Source: Pseudarthrobacter sp. NIBRBAC000502770 (GTDB lineage: Bacteria; Actinomycetota; Actinomycetes; Actinomycetales; Micrococcaceae). Taken from it: a stretch of DNA of 64,000 nucleotides. The stretch is from positions 2,418,001 to 2,482,000 of the forward strand of contig NZ_CP041198.1 in the NCBI RefSeq assembly GCF_006517815.1. Reading direction: 5' to 3'. Each line of letters starts with the position of its first letter. The first letter of the stretch is position 1. Shown one piece after another: positions 17,872 to 26,982 of this stretch. The notes beneath the pieces were generated by a model. It did not search any database, was not told the origin of the DNA, and saw nothing but the letters and a program-made list of their open reading frames with translations. A program made the translations under genes and the position numbers.

Positions 17872-18264
17872 GTGGAGCACCACCAGGGCGGCAACGATCA
17901 GCCGGCACGCCGGTATGAGTTCATCGGCGGCGGGTACAGCAACTACCGGTTCCAGGCCGGTCCTCCCTGGATCCGTTTCGTCGTCACCCCGGAGCAGCTG
18001 GAGTTTCACGCCCGCGGCTTGAACCTGTTCCGCATTGGTCCCTGGATCGTGCCGCGGAGCGAGGTCAAAGAAGTCTTCTCCAAGCGGCTGCGCCGCCTGA
18101 TCCCTCCCGTCATCTGGGAGGTCGAGATCGTCACGACGGACCCCAGCGTGTGGTGGACGTTCTGGTCACCCCACGACACCGGCCCGGTCCTCCTCACCAT
18201 GGAGGAGTGTGGTTATCCCGTGGACTGGATACCTCACAACTGGGCGGGCATGCCGATCGAGTGA
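17872..18264 (+). CDS. hypothetical protein, leaderless
   Basis: A 130-residue soluble, aromatic-rich protein. The GTG start follows TAGGCT by 7 nt, the usual leaderless arrangement in actinobacteria, and longer readings would cross that promoter. Trp- and Phe-rich beta strands (PPWIRFVVTPEQLEFHARG, WEVEIVTTD, WWTFWSP) suggest a PH-like or immunity-like fold, but no family is recognised. Its 3' end overlaps the remains of a metalloprotease gene on the other strand. Confidence 0.72.
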   Translation: MEHHQGGNDQPARRYEFIGGGYSNYRFQAGPPWIRFVVTPEQLEFHARGLNLFRIGPWIVPRSEVKEVFSKRLRRLIPPVIWEVEIVTTDPSVWWTFWSPHDTGPVLLTMEECGYPVDWIPHNWAGMPIE

Positions 18265-18726
18265 GCGGCCCGGGGTACTACAGGCCCGGGTGCATTGGCC
18301 TTCGCCGAGGATCGCCAGCCCGGACAGGTCGCCGGCTGCGTAGCCGGTCACGGTCGGGGTTTCGGACGGGTTCATCAGCTGGGTGGCGTCGTTGACGTGG
18401 TCCAGGCCGACGACGTGGCCGAGTTCATGTTCGATGACCCCTCGTGCGGCCGCGGTGCCGTCGCGGGTGAGCATCCGGCCCAGGGCGGGTCCGTTCAGTT
18501 CGAGCTGGCCGCTGACGTAGGGGAAGGGGATGGCGCCGACGCTGACCGCTTCGCTGCCGCCCAGGCCCAAGACGGTGGAGCCGTACTCGGGGTTGGTGAA
18601 GCGGGGCTCTTCGGTGGTGGTTTCCCAGGCGATCAGCACAGGTGCCCAGCGGTCTCCGTAGCGGGCCGGCTGGTAGGACACGTGCTTGGCGGCGGGCGCC
18701 TCGGGGGTGGTAGCCGCCGCGCGGTG
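18166..18726 (-). pseudogene. matrixin-type zinc metalloprotease, N-terminally truncated
   Basis: The frame contains a perfect zinc site HELGHVVGLDH followed by the Met-turn QLMNPSE, and before it VLIAWETTTEEP and GSTVLGLGG as in actinobacterial matrixin-like peptidases. Those are normally exported, but here an in-frame TAG (18727-18729) precedes the catalytic domain and no start, signal peptide or ribosome site is present. Beyond the Met-turn the frame runs through a Cys-Thr end into unrelated sequence antisense to the 17872 gene, so the 3' end is probably also replaced. A relic of a gene broken at both ends. Confidence 0.68.
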
Positions 18727-18729
18727 CTA

Positions 18730-19006
18730 GTTCCATTGGTGCACACCAATTGAATATCTCCCGCGGCCTCCCAGTGGGTCTCCTCGTCGTAGGATCTCCT
18801 GCCGGAATCAACGCCCTGCGGAGACACCCGGCCGAGGGTTTTTAAGCGGCGCAGAAGGGGTGGTACAGGACTAAGACAAACAAGCATTCGCTACACCCGA
18901 GTTAGTCCGCTGCATAGGGGAGCGGACGTCAGAACTTAAGCGCCATACCCTTTAGACGCTGAGATTCTGGGCAACTTGTGTCAGAGGCAAGACCTACACT
19001 CTCTCC
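18730..19006. other. gap without a supported gene
   Basis: Nothing beyond short unsupported frames. A minus-strand stretch encoding YDEETHWEAAGDIQLVC could be another gene fragment. The end of the gap carries TACACT 6 nt before the ATG at 19007. Confidence 0.4.
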
Positions 19007-19324
19007 ATGGTGAACGAGCTACACAACGACGACACAGGCCTCTACCGCGTAACGACAGCCACAGGCAGCGAATATCTGCTAGATTTCGCAGCCAAAACCG
19101 TGAAGCGGCTAATGGCCGCAACCGAGCCTCTGGTCGACTATCTCGACGCCGGGTTTTCACAGCTGCGCCGCGACGGGGAAGCGGTCGAGCTACTCATGCT
19201 CGAAAAGTGTGCTGTCGGCGCCTCCGCCCGCTACTGGATCCATGTCCGTGCTGACCACGTCGTTACTCTCAGGACTACCTCGCCTGTCGTTCGCATCGAA
19301 GCTATGAGCCCTTCAGATACATGA
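19007..19324 (+). CDS. hypothetical protein, leaderless
   Basis: A 105-residue soluble protein. TACACT lies 6 nt before the ATG, indicating a leaderless start. The pattern (short beta strands GLYRVTTATGSEYLLDF, then charged helices) resembles small actinobacterial beta-rich proteins, but I recognise no family. A run of disrupted genes starts after it. Confidence 0.62.
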   Translation: MVNELHNDDTGLYRVTTATGSEYLLDFAAKTVKRLMAATEPLVDYLDAGFSQLRRDGEAVELLMLEKCAVGASARYWIHVRADHVVTLRTTSPVVRIEAMSPSDT

Positions 19325-19361
19325 AGATGGCACCTACTGGTATTGGGGACCATAGCAAGTG

Positions 19362-19688
19362 ATGGGCAAAGTCGAGCCCATGGAGAAAAGCATCGCCATA
19401 GTTGTCGAGTGGCCTACTGGATTGAACGAAGGGTGGGCTCGGCTTATTGGTGGTTACAACGTGGTGACGCGGATGTAATGTCGCCGAACTTCACCGATGT
19501 TGGGCGTAAGGAACTCGACGGCGCCCTGTTCGAGGGCTCCAAGGGCTGGCACGATAACGTTGCCCAACGAATCACGATCAGTCACCTTCGGAAGCTCGCC
19601 GGACTCGGTCGGCCAGTACGATCGGGACGTGGTCTTCGCGCACGTTTGTCTGGAAAAGAGCGAGCACAGAGAGAAGAACGTCGTTTAG
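19362..19688 (+). pseudogene. frameshifted small gene
   Basis: Codon use is good in one frame from ATG 19362 to about 19475 (MEKSIAIVVEWPTGLNEGWA), in a second frame to about 19575 (NFTDVGRKELDGALFEGSKG) and in the first frame again to TAG 19686 (SPDSVGQYDRDVVFAHVCLE). This looks like one gene of about 110 codons hit by two frameshifts. No family is recognised, so the reconstruction rests on codon use only. Confidence 0.42.
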
Positions 19689-19709
19689 GCCCGCAGCTAA
19701 GGAGTGGCA

Positions 19710-20226
19710 TGACCCACACGTTTCTTCTTCTCGACGTCGACGGCACCGTCTTCCCGCTGCCGCACCGCAAGGTCACCCCGGCGCACGACCAGGTCACGAC
19801 AGCCATCGCTGTTCCACCGCGGGTTCCGGCAAAAGTGGCGTTCAGGCCGGCGAGGCGGTCAAGCGGTGGGCTGCCTCCGAAGCCGACGTGCAATGGTTGT
19901 CCTCCTGGGGTTGGAAGACGAAGTTGCTCGACCAGGTCGGCCTGCCTCCGCTCCCTGTCCTGTACTCCCCGGAACCCGGTGAGATCTTCTTCTGGAACCG
20001 CTCCCGACTTTCGTGGAAGAAGCCCATGCTGGCCGAACTCCTTGAGCAGCATAGGTCTCCCTTCAGGGTTGCCTGGCTCGATGATGATTCTTTCTCCGTG
20101 GTCTATGGGGAAGAACTGAGGGCGGCTTATCCGCTGTTGGAGGATCTCCTGTTGATTCAGCCGGACTGCTATGAAGGTCTCACCGACGGGGAGATCCGGC
20201 GGGTTGATCAATTCCTCGCTGCCTAG
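19710..20226 (+). pseudogene. HAD-like hydrolase, frameshifted
   Basis: AAGGAG precedes the ATG. The first frame gives MTHTFLLLDVDGTVFPLPH, with the DxDGT nucleophile motif of HAD phosphatases. Between about 19750 and 19830 the coding frame shifts by one, and continues with VQWLSSWGW, GLPPLPVLYSPEPG, SWKKPMLAELL and the acidic motif RVAWLDDDS, ending at 20226. The two parts together match the HAD subfamily in which a W-rich segment (WAT/WLSSW) and WLDDE-like motif follow. A single indel disrupts the gene; a sequencing error would look the same. Confidence 0.68.
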
Positions 20227-20241
20227 TGAACCTGTTGGCAG

Positions 20242-20600
20242 CTACCAAATTGTTTCGAACTCGTACCGCGCAGCAGTTAGGAGCTCGTCGGGGTCGTCCA
20301 GGTGGTCCATCGGGCGGTCCTGGGCGGCAAGAGACTGCTGGGCGAAATCATCCAGTAGGCCACATCCCATGGTGGGATCGCATCGTGCTTAGCCAGTGCC
20401 ATAAGCTCAGGGATAGCTTCGCGGATGTCTGCCCCGCTGAACTGGTACTTGGGGAATTTGAGGACGCCTTCATGCAGGACGCCGAGCAGCTCCCCAGCTT
20501 CAGCGAGTTGAGCGACGCGGGCGGGGTCTGGCTGCCCTGGGTCCAGGAGCGCCGCTACTTCCTGGATGCTGAGGTCTCCTTCGCGAGCTCGGCCTGCCAC
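20242..20600 (-). pseudogene. antitoxin-like (Xre/MbcA/ParS toxin-binding type), frameshifted
   Basis: The first frame reads LSIQEVAALLDPGQPDPA, then GELLGVLHEGVLKFPKYQFS, a pattern of the toxin-binding domain of MbcA/ParS/Xre antitoxins. Near 20360 the frame changes, and continues with LDDFAQQSLAAQDRPMDHLD and RYEFETIW up to TAG at 20242-20244; codon use supports the second frame. The start (GTG 20600) is uncertain. One indel disrupts the gene. A related, intact gene is at 20899-21321. Confidence 0.58.
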
Positions 20601-20732
20601 CGTCTTTGGGCAGCGACTGACCGCTCGTGGGCATCGTTTCCTGGTGCCACCGATACTCCCTGATTAGTTCATATCCTTCACAACATCACGTTACGCGGTC
20701 CAACCCTCTGGCCAGTCTGCAAGAATTTCCCC

Positions 20733-20906
20733 ATGGCAAACCCTTCAGGGATGGAAGCCTACGGCTCCAGCTCCGAGACCCTTGCGGTGCTTTCGGACAG
20801 CGAACTTCTCGGGACTATCAGCGAGGGGCTTGAAGACATGAGCCGAGGTGCGTCTTTCTCCGCAGAAGAAGTTCGCACGTCAACGCGTGAAGGTCGTCAT
20901 GGGTGA
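20733..20906 (+). CDS. small Phd/RelB-like antitoxin candidate
   Basis: A 57-residue acidic protein with SETLAVLSDSELLGTISEGL and FSAEEVRTSTRE, which resembles the C-terminal, toxin-binding part of Phd/YefM-type antitoxins (LSDxEL...I...L......S.EEV). The DNA-binding N-terminus is not obvious. Its end overlaps the start of the next gene by eight bases, so both are likely co-translated. No toxin gene is next to it. Confidence 0.48.
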   Translation: MANPSGMEAYGSSSETLAVLSDSELLGTISEGLEDMSRGASFSAEEVRTSTREGRHG

Positions 20907-21321
20907 CGACTCTTCTCCCCAGTACGCCCGCGCCCAGAAGGCAACTGAGAATGTTTGGCGGGAGATGGCGGCGGAGTTCGGGCTACTCACGGAGACCGAA
21001 CTCTCTGCAGTTTTAGCCGTGCCATCCGCGGGCCCACAGTTCGCTTTAGACGAGATGCCTGCCCGCAGGCTCCTAGCCATCGAACGACCCGAAGGCCTCA
21101 GGTACCCAGGCTTCCAGGTAGACCGACAGAGGCACGCGATCCGTCCCGTGATGCAAGACCTGCTGAAGGTTGCTCGAGGCGCCGGCCGCAGTGGAGCCAG
21201 CCTGGCTCTCTGGATGGTCTCCGCCACCGGCTATCTGGACGGTGCCCGACCAGTTGATCTGCTTGAGAGCCCTGCCGCCGTGATTGACGCTGCCATCCAG
21301 TCCTTCAACGTCGAGTGGTGA
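20899..21321 (+). CDS. Xre/MbcA/ParS-type antitoxin-like protein
   Basis: A 140-residue soluble protein. After a helical N-terminus (NVWREMAAEFGLLTETELSA) it shows the typical run LLAIERPEGLRYPGFQVDRQ, then MQDLLKVARGAGRSGASLAL and WMVSATGYLDGARPVDLLES, matching the toxin-binding domain of MbcA/ParS/Xre antitoxins. Those antitoxins pair with RES-domain NAD-degrading toxins, but no such gene is visible here. It overlaps the small upstream gene. Could be an orphan antitoxin or a regulator that kept only this domain. Confidence 0.65.
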   Translation: MGDDSSPQYARAQKATENVWREMAAEFGLLTETELSAVLAVPSAGPQFALDEMPARRLLAIERPEGLRYPGFQVDRQRHAIRPVMQDLLKVARGAGRSGASLALWMVSATGYLDGARPVDLLESPAAVIDAAIQSFNVEW

Positions 21322-21485
21322 AGCACTCGCGCGAAAGGCACCGCCCCGCCGCTTCCGCAGTCTCGAGGCAATGTTGTCCACAAAACCCCTAGGGGTCCGC
21401 CCCCTGGTGTAGTGCCGCGCTGATGAGCTGCTGCCACAGTCAGCGACCCCTCCCGGCCGGAAGCTGATGGCTGTAGATTGTCGCC

Positions 21486-21989
21486 ATGACAAGCACCTGA
21501 GAATCCCGGCGAGATGTCTTCGCAGATCGCCTGCTCGGTGTTGCAGAGTTCACCCACGCGCACGGGTTTTTCGGCAACCTCTACGAGGTCCTCGTCAATA
21601 TTCCGCACCGGGTGGCCGGGTCGGAGACGACCCCTGAACTGTCTCGGTCTCCTTTTGGTGCAGGCAGCCCCGGCCGGTATTACGTGCCACTCGCCCCGCT
21701 CAACACGCCCGCGGCCATCGGTGCGCTGCTGACGGGATGGAACCATCCCCGGGCCAGAACTTCGTTGGTCATGGCCGCCGCCAGCTCTGCCGTGGGCGCC
21801 GCAGCGCCTGCCTACGTGGTCCGGGCCCTCAACCCGAGGCTGTTCTTCAGCCCTGAGCCACTCAGTGAAGAGGAACGCCGACCCTTGCTAACCCGGTGGT
21901 ACAGGGTCCACGCCCTGAGGCTCACGGCCAGCGCCGTGGCCCTCGCTGCCATTCGTCGGGCGCGGATCCTCCGGCTCCGAAATCTCTGA
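21486..21989 (+). pseudogene. DUF1772-like membrane protein with premature TGA
   Basis: TAGATT lies 6 nt before the ATG, marking a leaderless start. The fifth codon is TGA (21498-21500); the same frame then stays open to 21989 and encodes AEFTHAHGFFGNLYEVLVNI, typical of DUF1772/anthrone-oxygenase-like four-helix membrane proteins, followed by further helices and a short tail. No alternative start is seen before GTG 21612, which would remove the first helix. A point nonsense mutation is the simplest explanation. Confidence 0.58.
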
Positions 21990-22070
21990 ACGCCGACTGA
22001 ACGCCTGTCACCGCCGAAGCCTTAAGGTGTCACGGCCTCATGGTCAAAGGGTCGTGCCCGCCATCGACTA

Positions 22071-22187
22071 CGGGCCGGGGAGTTGAGCGAGTCCAAGGAG
22101 CAGAAGCTGAACGAGGACGTCCCCGGGTGGCGGCAGGGCCCGGTGCGGCGGGGAGGCACCAGCCGGTCCGGCGCTTCGCTTCAGTAG
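22071..22187 (+). pseudogene. 3' fragment of a second HA-domain gene
   Basis: The frame gives RAGELSESKEQKLNEDVPGW followed by RQGPVRRGGTSRSGASLQ and a stop. It matches the last 38 residues of the intact HA-domain protein at 13769-14428 (RAGKLDESKEARLNDVIPGW). Only the end of the gene remains. Confidence 0.62.
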
Positions 22188-22252
22188 CCGTTGTCCCCAA
22201 ACGGTCCATTTGGCACTTGTATCGCCGCCCTTCCCGGGACAGCATTCTACCC

Positions 22253-22972
22253 ATGAGCAGAGAATCGTTGCCGCAGGGTGTCGTTCTGGTCCACGGCCTA
22301 TGGGGCGTTCCGGAAGACTGGACCTGGGTCAGGCGGGAGCTCGAACGCAGGCGCCCGGATGTCCAGGTGGAGGTACCGGACCTGCCTTCGCACCGCCTCC
22401 CGGACGCGGGGCTGCTGGCTGATGCGGTCGAAGTCCGCGAAGCAATCGTGGCAATCCCGGCGCCGACAGTGGTGGTTGGCTGGTCCTATGGCACCGACGT
22501 CGTAGGTCTAGCCGCCCATGGCATGCCGAACGTCGCCCGGCTCGTGTATGTTTCCTCGCCGCCCATCAAGGCCCAGCCGGATGAACGCGATGCCAGCTAT
22601 GTGGACACGATGGAGCACATGCTCCGGGACGAGCACGGCCGGTTCGCCCTGGACGGCGACTGGTGGCTCAACGAGGACGACGCCGGCCGACGGCTCGCCG
22701 ACGAGGTCCGCGCAAGCTTGAAGGAGCATCCCCGCCGGTACGCCACGAAGAAGACCCGCACCGATCCGGTCCCGGCCGAGGCCTGGAGGGAGATCCCCAC
22801 GACGGTGCTTCTCGGCGCCCGGGACAACCTGACGGGGGCAGATCAAAGAGCCTGGGCGCGCGAAGCGGTCGCCGATGTCCGGGACATCGACACTGATCAC
22901 TTTGCCCTCTTCAACCTGCCGGAGCTGGTCGCGGAGGTCATCCTGGAGCCGTTGCTTGGACCGGCCAGGTAG
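22253..22972 (+). CDS. alpha/beta hydrolase
   Basis: A 239-residue esterase-like alpha/beta hydrolase. VLVHGLWG (oxyanion region), nucleophile elbow VVGWSYGTD (Ser78), an Asp in TTVLLGARDN, and the catalytic His in DIDTDHFALF near the end are all present. It belongs to the salicylate-esterase-like group that begins with a short VLVHG strand. Substrate unknown. The gene is intact, unlike its neighbours on both sides. No ribosome site is seen before the ATG. Confidence 0.88.
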   Translation: MSRESLPQGVVLVHGLWGVPEDWTWVRRELERRRPDVQVEVPDLPSHRLPDAGLLADAVEVREAIVAIPAPTVVVGWSYGTDVVGLAAHGMPNVARLVYVSSPPIKAQPDERDASYVDTMEHMLRDEHGRFALDGDWWLNEDDAGRRLADEVRASLKEHPRRYATKKTRTDPVPAEAWREIPTTVLLGARDNLTGADQRAWAREAVADVRDIDTDHFALFNLPELVAEVILEPLLGPAR

Positions 22973-23066
22973 GTCAACCGTCCACAGGCCCCTGTCTGCG
23001 CTCAGCTGCGGGCGGCTAGGCTGTGGCCATTCGCTTGAATGACCGGAAAATGCAGATGGGGGACCC

Positions 23067-23759
23067 TTGGATTCAGCAAGAAGAGCAGCGCTTGCGGCCG
23101 GTGTGTTTTACCTCGTGACATTCGCCAGCTCCATTCCCGCCGTCTTCCTTCTGGGACCGGTGCTGAGCGACCCCAACTACGTCACCAGCACCGGCAATGA
23201 CACCAGCGTGGTCTGGGGCCGCCTGCTCGACCTGGTCAACGCCGCAGCCTGCGTGGGCACCACAGTGGCCCTGTTCCCAGTGGTTAGGCGGCAAAATGAG
23301 AGCCTCGCGCTGGGCTTTGTCACCTCGCGCATGTTCGAAGCGCCGTTATCGCCATCTGCGTCGTCAGCCTCCTGGCGGTGGTGACCTTGAGGCGGACAGG
23401 AACTTCCGGAACAGACCACAGCTCCCTGATCGCCGCCGCCCGGGCACTCGTGGACGTGCGGGACTGGACGTTCCTCATAGGACCCGGGATGGTCCCGGCC
23501 ATCAATGCTCTGCTGCTGGGCTAACTGCTGCTCGTACCCGCGCCTCATTCCGGTGATGGGTCTCATCGGCGCCCCGCTACTGCTCATCTCGGCAATAACG
23601 ACCGTGTTCGGAATCAACGACCAAGTTTCCGTGCTGTCGGCGGTTGCGACGCTTCCCATCTTCCTCTGGGAACTGTCATTGGGGCTCTACCTGACCTTCA
23701 AGGGATTCAAGCCGGCAGCTGTCCTCACCGGACTGGGTTCAAGGCCTACGACCCGCTGA
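23067..23759 (+). pseudogene. DUF4386 membrane protein with two frameshifts
   Basis: GGGGGA precedes a TTG start. The first frame gives the N-terminal membrane helix and LDLVNAAACVGTTVALFPVV. Near 23342 a base is missing and the second frame continues AVIAICVVSLLAVVTLRR and WTFLIGPGMVPAINALLLG, then reaches TAA. The third frame resumes at YPRLIPVMGLIGAPLLLISA and ends WELSLGLYLTFKGFKP. Together they form a complete DUF4386 protein of about 230 residues with six helices. Two indels and a stop break it. Confidence 0.75.
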
Positions 23760-23781
23760 CCACCACTAGCCCCTACAGCTT

Positions 23782-23906
23782 TCACTCCGGCAGCGTAAAG
23801 AAGCCGGCCTGGTCATCAGGCCCCAGCAGATCGTGGCAGAAGGGATCGTCCACCGGCCGGGTGTCCAGGAACAGCACCGGGTTGCCGTTTAGCTTGACGC
23901 CGTATC
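23782..23906 (-). pseudogene. 3' fragment of an unknown gene
   Basis: A short frame ending in TGA encodes KLNGNPVLFLDTRPVDDPFC and LGPDDQAGFFTLPE with good codon use, but no start. It abuts and overlaps the end of the broken hydrolase gene in another frame. Looks like the tail of a separate gene. Confidence 0.32.
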
Positions 23907-24614
23907 CAGGAGCACGTCAGTGACCAGATCGGGATGAGTCACGTAGGGCAGGTGTGGGGCGTCGAGCTCGGCATATCTCCACACCCTGCTCGAACGCGCA
24001 GCCTCGGCGAAAGTGTCGAAAGGCGCCGGCTGGCGCGGGCACCGAACGTAGAGCCGATCAATGGCACTGAGGTCGGTGCCGGCAAGGGATACGGGATCGG
24101 TGAAGTGACGATACGGGGTAGGCCGCAGCCGAGGCAGAACCCATTCGAGGTCAGCCTCATTGGTGATTCCCCACATGTCGCGCACGATCGTCAGCCAAGG
24201 AGGTGGGGCAACCCGTGGGAGGAGCCAGCCGCCGCCTTCGGTCTCCACAAGCGAGTCGAGGGTCGCCCGCCGCTCGGGCGATAGCAGGTCTCGGGTGCAC
24301 TGGCCGTCGGACGGTACGAGGCGTCCAAGTAGACGAGCGAGACAACACGATCAGGTATCCGAGCAGCCACGGCGGTGATGACGGTACCGGAGGAAATGCA
24401 TCCGACTCGCGCAGGTCATCGAAAAGCACGACAGCCATGACGTCCTCCACATTTGTCAGCAGCCCGACATCCGGGCCAGCCAGATGGGCACGCTCCGACA
24501 GGCCCGTTAGCGTTGGCGTGTAACCTGGTGTCCGTAGGCGCGGAGTTGGGGTGCCAGTTTGTCCCAGCACCACCCACCAAACCAAGCTGGATGGACCAAT
24601 ACAAAGTTGCCCAT
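23889..24614 (-). pseudogene. alpha/beta hydrolase (salicylate esterase-like), multiple frameshifts
   Basis: AAGGAG precedes ATG 24614 and the first frame gives MGNFVLVHPAWFGGWCWDKL. Later frames supply TPTLTGLSERAHLAGPDVGL, SGTVITAVAARIPDRVVSLV and SLVETEGGGWLLPRVAPPPW, then PHLPYVTHPDLVTDVLLD. In order they match a complete esterase of this family, but the GHSYGG nucleophile elbow is not intact and at least three frame changes are needed. A dead gene. Confidence 0.7.
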
Positions 24615-24874
24615 CCTGCTCTCCTTTGCGGCCGACTTCCTCTGCAAAGAGAAAACGGGAAGTTGCTGAAGGCTTTGAGACGCTTTAGCTAGGGAGCATC
24701 GCTTGCCTCCGGACGGCGGACATGACAATGCCTCGGGCGGCCTCAATGGTTCCCTACCCTCCGGAACGGTCAAGGTGACCCATCTCAGCGACGTCCCTCC
24801 GGGGTGGCGGCGGGGACGGTCAAAGGGATGAGGGCGAACAGCCGCCGGCAAGGCGGATAAAGGATCTAGCAGGA

Positions 24875-25003
24875 CTACGGGTCCAGCTCCGGCAGATCGC
24901 CAGCGAACACCATCCGGGGGTCCAGGCCCACTGCTTCGAGGATCGCGCGGGCCAGGGCCGGGGCGTGCTCGGCCCGGTACGACACAAGAGAGCACTATAA
25001 GCA
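24875..25003 (-). pseudogene. truncated copy of the 81-residue gene at 14440
   Basis: The last 37 codons (YRAEHAPALARAILEAVGLD, then PRMVFAGDLPELDP) and the promoter TTATAGTGCTCTCTTG are preserved, but the leader and the first codons between them are deleted. The intact gene is at 14440-14685. A clear internal deletion after duplication. Confidence 0.72.
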
Positions 25004-25086
25004 CCAAGGCGGAGCCCCTGCCAGATGTTGCGCCGTGGTAGCCGAAACTTCATCCCGCCGTCATGTGCGGCTGGTAGTGTCCGGTC

Positions 25087-25986
25087 ATGGATGAGCTGAC
25101 GACAGACCAGGCCTTGGCCGCTGCTGTCAGGGACTTGGCCGGCCGGGCAGGCTACAACCCCGGATTCCTGGGCGTCCCTGTCCCGATTCCGACACTGGCC
25201 GGTGTGAAAACCGTGCTGCTGCACTACACCCACTTCTCGGTCGTGATGCGTCCGGACAAGCGCCTTGCCGCAGTCACCGCTCTGGCGATGGACGGGAAGA
25301 AGCTGATGGACCTCGCGCGGGCCGGGATCCCGTGGCGCGTCGATCCCCGCCTGCCGGAAGACCAGCAGACCGGGGAACGGGTGTATGTGGGCAACGACAT
25401 TGACCGCGGGCACCTGGTCCGCCGCGCGTCCGCCGTGTGGGGCGATACCCGCGCCGAGGCCGAGCAGGCAAACGAGGACACGTTCCACTACACGAACGCG
25501 GCCCCGCAGGCGGCGAAGTTCAACCAGGGCATCGAGCTCTGGCTGGGACTGGAGTCCTACCTGCAGGAGAACGCCGCCGACAACAGCAGGCGAATCGTTG
25601 TCTTCACCGGGCCCGTCTTCGGCCGCCAAGACCCCTTATACCGCGGCGTGGACATTCCACTGAAGTTCTTCAAGGTCGCAGTGTTCGTTCAGGGCGGGAA
25701 GCTGGCGGCAACCGGCTACGTCGTGGACCAGACACCCGAGCTGGCTGACCTGCCGGACGTGCCCAGGCCCGCCGTCACGGACGAGGCTCCGCCGCTTGGT
25801 CCATTCCGGACATTCCAAGTACCCATCCGTGACATCGCCGCTCTCACCGGGCTGGACCTTGGCCAGCTGGTGGCTGTGGACCGGATGCCGATCGCGTCCG
25901 AGCTGCCCAGCGCCCGGGTAACCTCGACATGGCGGGAGCTGCACTCCCCCGAGGACCTGGACCTGGACTTCGACCTGGGCGGGTAA
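25087..25986 (+). CDS. DNA/RNA non-specific endonuclease (NUC family)
   Basis: A 299-residue nuclease. The beta-beta-alpha-metal site is NDIDRGHLVRR with general base His109, and the metal-binding Asn lies in NAAPQAAKFNQG (Asn146), followed by W.GLE. The enzyme cuts DNA and RNA with Mg2+. No signal peptide is visible, so it may be used inside the cell or exported by another route. TAGTGT lies 6 nt before the ATG, so the transcript is leaderless. Neighbours are unr related small genes. Confidence 0.9.
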   Translation: MDELTTDQALAAAVRDLAGRAGYNPGFLGVPVPIPTLAGVKTVLLHYTHFSVVMRPDKRLAAVTALAMDGKKLMDLARAGIPWRVDPRLPEDQQTGERVYVGNDIDRGHLVRRASAVWGDTRAEAEQANEDTFHYTNAAPQAAKFNQGIELWLGLESYLQENAADNSRRIVVFTGPVFGRQDPLYRGVDIPLKFFKVAVFVQGGKLAATGYVVDQTPELADLPDVPRPAVTDEAPPLGPFRTFQVPIRDIAALTGLDLGQLVAVDRMPIASELPSARVTSTWRELHSPEDLDLDFDLGG

Positions 25987-26020
25987 GGGTCATGCCGGTA
26001 GAAGGTTTCTGGGCCTGCCG

Positions 26021-26338
26021 CTACTTCGCAGCCGGCGGGTCCCCCGGGAAGCGTTCCGGGTGCTTGGGGTCCCTGCCCCGCTCGCGCCAGTATTCGTCGC
26101 GCTGCCAGAGCGAGAATCGGATCGACACGAACCCGAGGACCACGACCAGGATGGCCATGAGTGCCAGTTTGGCGATCAGTAGCGGCAACGGCGGATTCGG
26201 GATGAAGGTGAGGACCAGTGCAACGGCCAGTGCGGGCAATGAGAAATAGTTCAGCCTGCGGAGCCGACGCGTAGCAGCCTGCTTCGCGGCTGACAGGGGT
26301 TGTTCTTCTCCCCTCCGTCCTGTCGGAGTTGCTGCCAT
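26021..26338 (-). CDS. small two-helix membrane protein
   Basis: A 105-residue protein with a basic N-terminus, two adjacent membrane helices (about 32-47 and 53-73) and a charged tail rich in Asp, Arg and Pro. Family not recognised. Typical codon use for the region. Confidence 0.62.
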   Translation of the reverse strand: MAATPTGRRGEEQPLSAAKQAATRRLRRLNYFSLPALAVALVLTFIPNPPLPLLIAKLALMAILVVVLGFVSIRFSLWQRDEYWRERGRDPKHPERFPGDPPAAK

Positions 26339-26401
26339 GGCTGAACTGAATCACCACCCAAGCCTCCGAGCAAGGGCTTGACCGGATCTTGCTCCCGGAG
26401 C

Positions 26402-26950
26402 CTATGAAGATGCCGGCCCGACGGCTTCCAGGATCTTCTTGACCGTCGCAGGACTCGCGGCGATCTCGATGACTCCCCCGTCGGAGACCAAGGTGATGAC
26501 CTCGAAGTCGAACGGCACGGCCTGCTTCTCGTCGTCGCGGCCGGCTGTCCGTGGCGGCAGTCCGGTGGTCCCGAGGCCGGTGAGAGCCCTGCTGCGGCCG
26601 CTGGGAATGAATTCGTCGTAGACGGCCGGCTGGAAGTCGAACCGGCCTGGCGAGGGCGTGGCCACACCCATCTGCCAGACGCCGCTCAAGGAACCCGGCA
26701 GGACATTGGGGTATCGCAGGAACATCAGCGACTGGCCATGCTCTTCGAGCCTTGCCGCGGTCCTACGGAAGCGCTTCTGGGCGAAGTAGGTCCCTCCGGC
26801 CAAAATAAGCGCGTAGAACAGTCCACTGAACAGGGCGCTGATGAACTTCTCTCCAAAGATCAAGCCGCCACCTGTGTAGAAGGCAAAGACGACGACGGCG
26901 ATGATCGCCACCCGCAGCCCTGGAGGCAGATCACGCCACCACTTCCTCAT
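26402..26950 (-). CDS. membrane protein of unknown function, leaderless
   Basis: A 182-residue protein with two N-terminal membrane helices (about 12-29 and 36-53) and a soluble domain after them. The end, ASPATVKKILEAVG, resembles the end of the 81-residue protein at 14440. TAGACT lies 6 nt before the ATG, indicating a leaderless transcript. Function unknown. Confidence 0.74.
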   Translation of the reverse strand: MRKWWRDLPPGLRVAIIAVVVFAFYTGGGLIFGEKFISALFSGLFYALILAGGTYFAQKRFRRTAARLEEHGQSLMFLRYPNVLPGSLSGVWQMGVATPSPGRFDFQPAVYDEFIPSGRSRALTGLGTTGLPPRTAGRDDEKQAVPFDFEVITLVSDGGVIEIAASPATVKKILEAVGPASS

Positions 26951-26982
26951 GGCGAGAGTCTAGGGACGACCCCGTGCTTCCG

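Noticed and set aside
22040..22252. N-terminal extension of the alpha/beta hydrolase
   Set aside because: The upstream in-frame codons overlap the HA-domain remnant, and the family starts at the ATG at 22253.
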